Of a stretch of DNA of 64,000 nucleotides, positions 59,155-64,000 are shown in pieces. Position numbers and translations under genes: made by a program. This DNA comes from Lonicera japonica (lineage: Eukaryota; Streptophyta; Magnoliopsida; Dipsacales; Caprifoliaceae), in contig JAKCWG010000512.1 in assembly GCA_021464415.1 (NCBI GenBank), forward strand, positions 1 to 64,000, written 5' to 3'. How positions within the stretch are numbered: the first letter of the stretch is position 1; each line of letters begins with the position of its first letter. The notes under the pieces are model-generated. The model made no database searches. It was not told where the DNA came from and saw only the letters and a list, made by a program, of their open reading frames with translations.

Positions 59155-60600
59155 AACTTCTCCTTTTGCAAGACATCCAAAAAAGACTTTAAATGAATTA
59201 TATGGTCATCTAGACTCTTGCTATAGAAAAGAATATCATCAAAATAGACTACAACGAATTTGCCTATAAAAGGTCTTAAAACATGGTTCATTAATCTCAT
59301 GAAAGTGTTAGGTGCATTAGTCAAACCGAAAGGCATAACTAAAGGTTGTTTTCCACTCATCTCATTCTTTCATCCTAATTTGATGATGTCCACTTTTCAA
59401 ATCAATTTTAGAGAATATACTAGACCCATGCAACTCATCAAGCATATCATCTAAACATGGAATGGGGTGATGATACTTTACCGTGATATTATTATGGCTA
59501 GGCAATCCACGCACATTCTCCACATTCCATCTTTCTTCGGCACTAGCAAAATTGGTACTGCACATGGGCTCATACTCTCTCTTATATACCCTTTCTCCAG
59601 CAACTCCGTCACTTACCTTTGAAGTTTCTTCGTTTCCTCTGGGTTACTCCTATAAGCTGGCCGGTTTGGAATGGATGTTCCGGGTACGAAAGCAATTTGG
59701 TGCTCTATTCCTCGGATGGGTGGTAAACCGCTTGGCGTATACTCTGGAAAGACGTTACCAAAATCCTGCAACAAAGAGATTATAACACTAGGTAAAGAAG
59801 AATTTAGTTCGTTAGTATTCAAAAGAGCTTCTTTATACACAAGTACAAGAAGTTGATTACAAAGTATCGCTCTTTTCACTTCACTAGCTCTCGCATAGAA
59901 ATTCTTTTACCTCATCTCAAACTTGCTCTCAATAGTCACTGATTTTTCCACTCTACTTTCTTTTTTCTCAATTTCTTTTCTTTTCCTCACCACTCCCTCG
60001 CTTTTTCTTTTCAGCTCTCCGTTGCTCCTTCTCATTTTTCACCTTTAACTGATCGGCATAAGCTTGCTGCTGTGGCGGTAAAGGTGCAAGAATGATTGTT
60101 CTCTTGTTCATCTCAAACGAATATTTATTGGTGAAGCCGTCGTAACTCTTCTATCATATTGCCATGGTCTCCCCAATAGTATATGGCCAGCTTGTATGGG
60201 AACCACATCACAAAGCACTTAGTCCTCGCACTTACCAATACTAAAGGACACCAAAACTTGCTTGTTCACCCTCACTTCAGCGCTATCATTTAACCATTGC
60301 AGTTTGTAAGGCCTTGGGTGCGTAGTCGTGTACAATGCTAGCTTCTCCACCATTGTCGTGTTAGCCACATTAGTGCAACTACCCTTGTCTATCACCAAGC
60401 TACACACATTGCCTAGCACTAGTCACCTAGTATAGAAGATATTCTCTCGTTGTTCCTCATCTTTTCTTGCTTGCACGCTAAGGGCCCTTCTTGCAACTAA
60501 TAACTCGCCCTAGATAGCGCTCTCCTCTTCTTCAATATCCTCTAAAGGTGGCATAGATTCAACGCCTTCTTCTTCTGTCTCATATTCCCCATTGTCCAGT
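59155..60600 (-). pseudogene. Ty3/gypsy pol, N-terminal half (protease, start of RT)
   Basis: On the minus strand: an acidic pre-protease stretch (MPPLEDIEEEES); aspartic protease region (CSLVIDKGSCTNVANTTMVE, PRPYKLQWLNDSAEVRVNKQ; the active-site motif reads D-K-G-S); then reverse transcriptase ([82 protein letters not shown]) up to EKLY at the Sirevirus-like insertion. It continues at 54604. Stops and frameshifts occur between the open pieces. The 5' LTR and gag are absent beyond 60600. Confidence 0.85.
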
Positions 60601-60792
60601 CATAGTAAGCGAAGTGGCAACATTGGTCGTGGCGGGTTCCCAACTGATTTAGGGATGTTGAATCTCATACCATAATAGCAGGGATTCCCTAATAGACTTC
60701 TATATCCATGCTGATTTAAGACTTGATGCAAAATATTCGTTTTGTATAAAACTAGATTCACACAAGAGTCGTGGATTGGGGTGTTCATAATT
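60601..60792 (+). repeat. Fragment related to the 3' end of T1 LTR copy E
   Basis: 60715-60790 (TTAAGACTTGATGC, AGATTCACACAAGAGTCGTG, GATTGGGGTGTTCATA) parallels the last about 75 bp of the T1 copy at 20340-20413. It abuts the truncated gypsy element. 60601-60714 is not identified. Confidence 0.5.
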
Positions 60793-61379
60793 ACCTCCTA
60801 ATTCCGCTATTCAATATGATAAAATTGAGATGATAAATACAGTAGTTCCCGTGGTGTTTTTAAAGTATTTTGTACAAAATTGTATACATGTTTAAATTTA
60901 TGAACTGTGTATATAATCAGAGAAATGAATACCAATTGAAGTACAATTTAATTATTTATTTTCTTCAATTTCATTACTAATGACCACTTAATTTGTAATG
61001 GTTTGCGCTAATCTACATCAGTATTGAGTGGGTAATATTCATTTTTGCCCCTTTTTTTGTACTACTATAAGTAAGAAATGTTAGCTATGAAATGACTCTA
61101 TGTATTTTTTGGGTTATTTTTGTATGTTAAATAATTAAACATTACAAAACCAAAGTTGACTGTGGTCCATTCGTATGTGTAAGTGCAAGATGGTGATCAC
61201 CAAATACTGAGTATGGGTTGCTAACGAGATTATTCATAATAATTGTTATTTATTAAATGGAAACTACTATGAACTCAAAATTGGATTTCATTGAAAATAA
61301 AATATTTTGGGGGCATTTTGGGGGTTACTACATAAGCATTAGATATTATATGGATTCTTCGAGAAAACTGGCTTCTAGA
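60793..61379. other. Unassigned AT-rich spacer
   Basis: No gene or repeat ends recognised; the open frame at 61257-61514 overlaps a MITE and shows no domain. Confidence 0.3.
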
Positions 61380-61641
61380 CATATTTTTTTGTCAAATATA
61401 TGTTTGCGACATTTTTGGTATTCTCTATCATCTTACTTTGTGGCTTTTTCTATGGAGAATTTTTTTTTTACAGTTAAGGAAGAAAAAAGTTCCACAAAAA
61501 TTATGAAAGATTGAGGACATTTACTCATAAAATAAGTATGAAATAGAGAACATCTTATCACATGCCTCAACTTATTTTTCAATTTCTTACTAAATCAAGT
61601 ATTTTTATTTTCCTTTTCCATGTTGTCAAACGGAGCCTTAA
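61380..61641. mobile_element. MITE family copy related to 41471-41765
   Basis: Contains CACATGCCTCAACTTATTTT then TCAATTTCTTAC and the end CATGTTGTCAAACGGAGCCTTA, matching the right arm of the 41471 element and of 27870-28143. The left arm is degraded. Confidence 0.45.
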
Positions 61642-61799
61642 TGTATATTCATCGTCAATAAACATATGTGGGCAATACATTACGTGGTCGTGTAAATAAA
61701 GGTGTGCTACCCTGTGGCCACCATCCAAACCGAATACACCATTCATATATTAAAACTACATGATGGGAATAGCTTGAATAATGTCAATTGACACATAAT

Positions 61800-62493
61800 T
61801 AGGTTTGTTTTCGGTTTCGGTCGGGGTAGAAACTAAGTACCCCAAACTCAAACTAAACATAAAAATTCGGTTTCAATTCGGTTCGGTTTCGGTTTCTAAA
61901 TATTCAAAACCCAAACTCGAATCGAACTTTTCAGTTCGGTTTTGACATATATATTTTTTTAAATAAATTTAATTTAACATCACAATGTAAAAATTATTCA
62001 TATTCATATTCAAATTCAAGTCATTGTTTTTTAGAAATAAGGAGCAAAAATATAGATACAATGTTTTCTGTTTAGTTACTATTTTATTTGTGCATTTATA
62101 AGAATAAAATACATTAAATAAAATGATGAATTATCTTGTCATCATACATGTGACAAAAAAATCTTAGCATTGTGCAGTTAATTCAATAATAAAGGTATGC
62201 GTTAATGACTTTTTTTTAAAGATTATCACAATATGCCATTAATAAGAAACATATTCTTATAAAATGCCATTTTTTTGTATTATAGTATAATTAACTTGTG
62301 TCATTTTAGTATATATTAAGATTTTTTTTATTATATATAATTCGGTTCAGTTCGGTTTTGGACTAGCTTACCCAAAACCCGAACCAAACTTTTTAGTTTC
62401 AGTTTGGTTTTCTTGTTTTCAGTTTCGATTTTTTTTGGTTCGGGGTTTTACAAATCGGTTCGGTCTGTTTTCGGATTTGCCTTAACACCCTTA
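61800..62493. mobile_element. Non-autonomous hAT-type element (694 bp), TTCGGTTT subterminal repeats
   Basis: Flanked by the perfect 8-bp duplication CACATAAT at 61792-61799 and 62494-62501. Termini TAGGTTTGTTTTCGGTTTCG and, inverted, TAAGGGTGTTAAGGCAAATC. Both ends carry arrays of TTCGGTTCGG/TTCGGTTTCGG motifs; the core is AT-rich with no transposase. Confidence 0.85.
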
Positions 62494-62501
62494 CACATAA
62501 T

Positions 62502-62879
62502 AACCACATGTTTTTGTCCACATACATATTCTTAGGGTTTTTATTTGGTAATTATTTATGTATATCGTCTTAATATTGCTTATGAAGTTTGATATTAAGC
62601 TCGCATTTATTGATACACACGCATGTTCAAAATAGTAGTTGCACTGGTTGAAGAATCCACAGGGATTGCTACTTCACCAATGTATCAGTGTCTAATTAAT
62701 ACGTCTAAGAGTGTTAGCATAATCAAGGACTATATACAAGCTTGAGAAGGAAGTGAAGCACTGTGTGAAATACCTAAAGGTTTCAGACGTTATTTGAAGT
62801 AGTTTAGCATGAGAAATACATTAAAGGTTCAAACAAGGGAAGGGCACATTAGACAATCTCACTTTGTGTTGTGACTGTT
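62502..62879. other. Unassigned spacer
   Basis: Nothing recognisable on either strand. Confidence 0.3.
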
Positions 62880-63620
62880 TTAAATAGTTGCAATTGCACT
62901 AATCTGATGCTAGTCTTTAGGCAAGCACGAGATTGAACCCTAGGGACTTGACGGATGGAACGTTTGTTATCTCACTCAATAATCTTAATTAGTACTTAAT
63001 CTAGCTTAAAAATCAGGATGGATAAATTATCAACTAAAAACACGAATAAAATAATCAATAAATTAAATACAAGGATGACAGAGTCATATTATATATCTGA
63101 TATCATCTTCCTATGATTAATGCCTGATAAAATCTACCCTTATCTCTCCCAAATTTGGTCTTTCGACTTTATAAGATGCGGAATATGAAAACAATTAAGT
63201 CCAATTAATCTTTCAAATCTAATGGTTAATTCTTGTACATCCAAGCGTATGTTTAAGGTCAAAATACTCACTATACTCGTCAAAACACAGTGTATATCAT
63301 CTTTTAATAAATCATAAACTGAATCAAACAAATTGTAATTAAAATCCAATCTTATTTTTTTATCACTTAAAATAGGCCTCTAATATGAAGAATTATTTTT
63401 TAGATTAAAATTGGTAGACTCAATTGGCCTGGATACGTACAATGAAATTATTCAAATATATTCACTCTCAATCTTAAAAAATAACCTAACCTAATATACA
63501 TATAATTAAAACGCAAAATGTAATTAAACAATGCATAATTAAATAAATTAAAAACTTACCTGAACGCGGGACAATAAATTAAAGATAAAAATTCTCAATT
63601 ATTAATTGCTTGAAAGTATC
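62880..63620. repeat. Diverged second copy of the start of the 3.2-kb insertion
   Basis: GATTGAACCCTAGGGACTTG, ACGGATGGAACGTTTG, TAATCTAGCTTAAAAATCAG, GATAAATTATCAACTAAAAA and AATTTGGTCTTTCGACT follow in the same order as at 44955-45730. The two copies are clearly diverged, with small indels. No open frame of note. Confidence 0.6.
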
Positions 63621-64000
63621 CACTCTAAATATAAACAAGAGATAATGGGTTATAAGGGCTCACTCCGTAATTTTTTACAACTCAAAGGACGGACTCATGT
63701 TTAATAAAGGGAAGCAGTACTAATTTCATAATTTGGTTATACAATAAGGACACTTTTCATAATATTAATTTATTTTAAGGAAAATAATAAATGTTGATGG
63801 ACAAAAATACCCTGTTATATCATTTGTTCTAATTATACAAAAGACATATTATTCTCTCTTACATACACATAGTTTAGAGAGAGAAAATAGAGAACAAGAG
63901 AAAAGAGAAGTTGTCTCACCAATAATCTCACCTCTTCCACCACCACCACCACCACCACTACCACCTAACTCTCCGATCGTATCATCGAGAGGAGTGAGCG
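63621..64000. other. Window end: CT/GA-rich text and (CCA)n run
   Basis: A GAGA-rich segment (63875-63910) is followed by a (CCA)n microsatellite at about 63938-63962. This composition is common in 5' leaders or first exons of plant genes, so a gene could start beyond the window, but no start or frame can be supported here. Confidence 0.35.

Overview
This is a stretch of plant nuclear DNA, almost certainly from a eudicot. It is AT-rich and carries one intact coiled-coil NBS-LRR resistance gene, a broken Cf-type receptor-like-protein gene, and a dense, nested set of plant retrotransposons and MITEs. The exact lineage cannot be read from the sequence alone. The only gene that looks intact is the single-exon CC-NBS-LRR gene on the minus strand at 37272-40727. 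Everything else that resembles protein is transposon-derived or a pseudogene.

Layout. 1-17.7 kb: a nested retrotransposon block. Copies of an LTR family beginning TGTGAGAAC (called T1 here) lie at 66-1299 and 1305-4879, the second split by a solo LTR at 1805-4790. A decayed transposon gene with a 'putative gypsy-type transposon' domain and a coiled coil (4880-5331 plus 7996-9695) is split by another LTR (5332-7995), which itself holds a 584-bp hAT-type MITE. More LTRs (11840-14878, 14892-about 17380) and a Tat-type RNase H fragment (17385-17735) follow. 18.2-18.9 kb is a degenerate minisatellite. 19.2-21.1 kb is a hAT-type MITE split by a T1 solo LTR.

23.5-27.3 kb: a receptor-like-protein pseudogene on the minus strand, disrupted by a 974-bp LTR with a clear GGCTC target duplication and by several stops and frameshifts. 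27.5-36.9 kb: no genes, but many MITEs, a 1.5-kb terminal-inverted-repeat element packed with about 187-bp repeats, a hairpin, minisatellites and a probable SINE. 37.3-40.7 kb: the NBS-LRR gene, whose 5' flank is partly duplicated 0.5 kb further upstream.

42-49 kb: a hAT-type MITE with a long TAA microsatellite, copia pol remains, and a transposon gene split by a 3.2-kb insertion that itself contains a Tourist-like MITE. 50.3-60.6 kb: Ty3/gypsy gag and pol remains. The pol is split inside reverse transcriptase by a young, gag-only, Sirevirus-like copia element (54610-59149) with about 98% identical LTRs, a tRNA-iMet primer site, three polypurine tracts and clustered 20-bp palindromes. 60.6-64 kb: further repeats, including a fourth TAGG-terminal hAT-type element.

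Nothing in the window looks like an operon or a cooperating pathway. The biological themes are disease-resistance gene evolution (one live CNL, one dead RLP) and recurrent nested transposition. At least seven insertions can be dated relative to each other from matching target-site duplications. All boundaries and divergence figures are from reading by eye.
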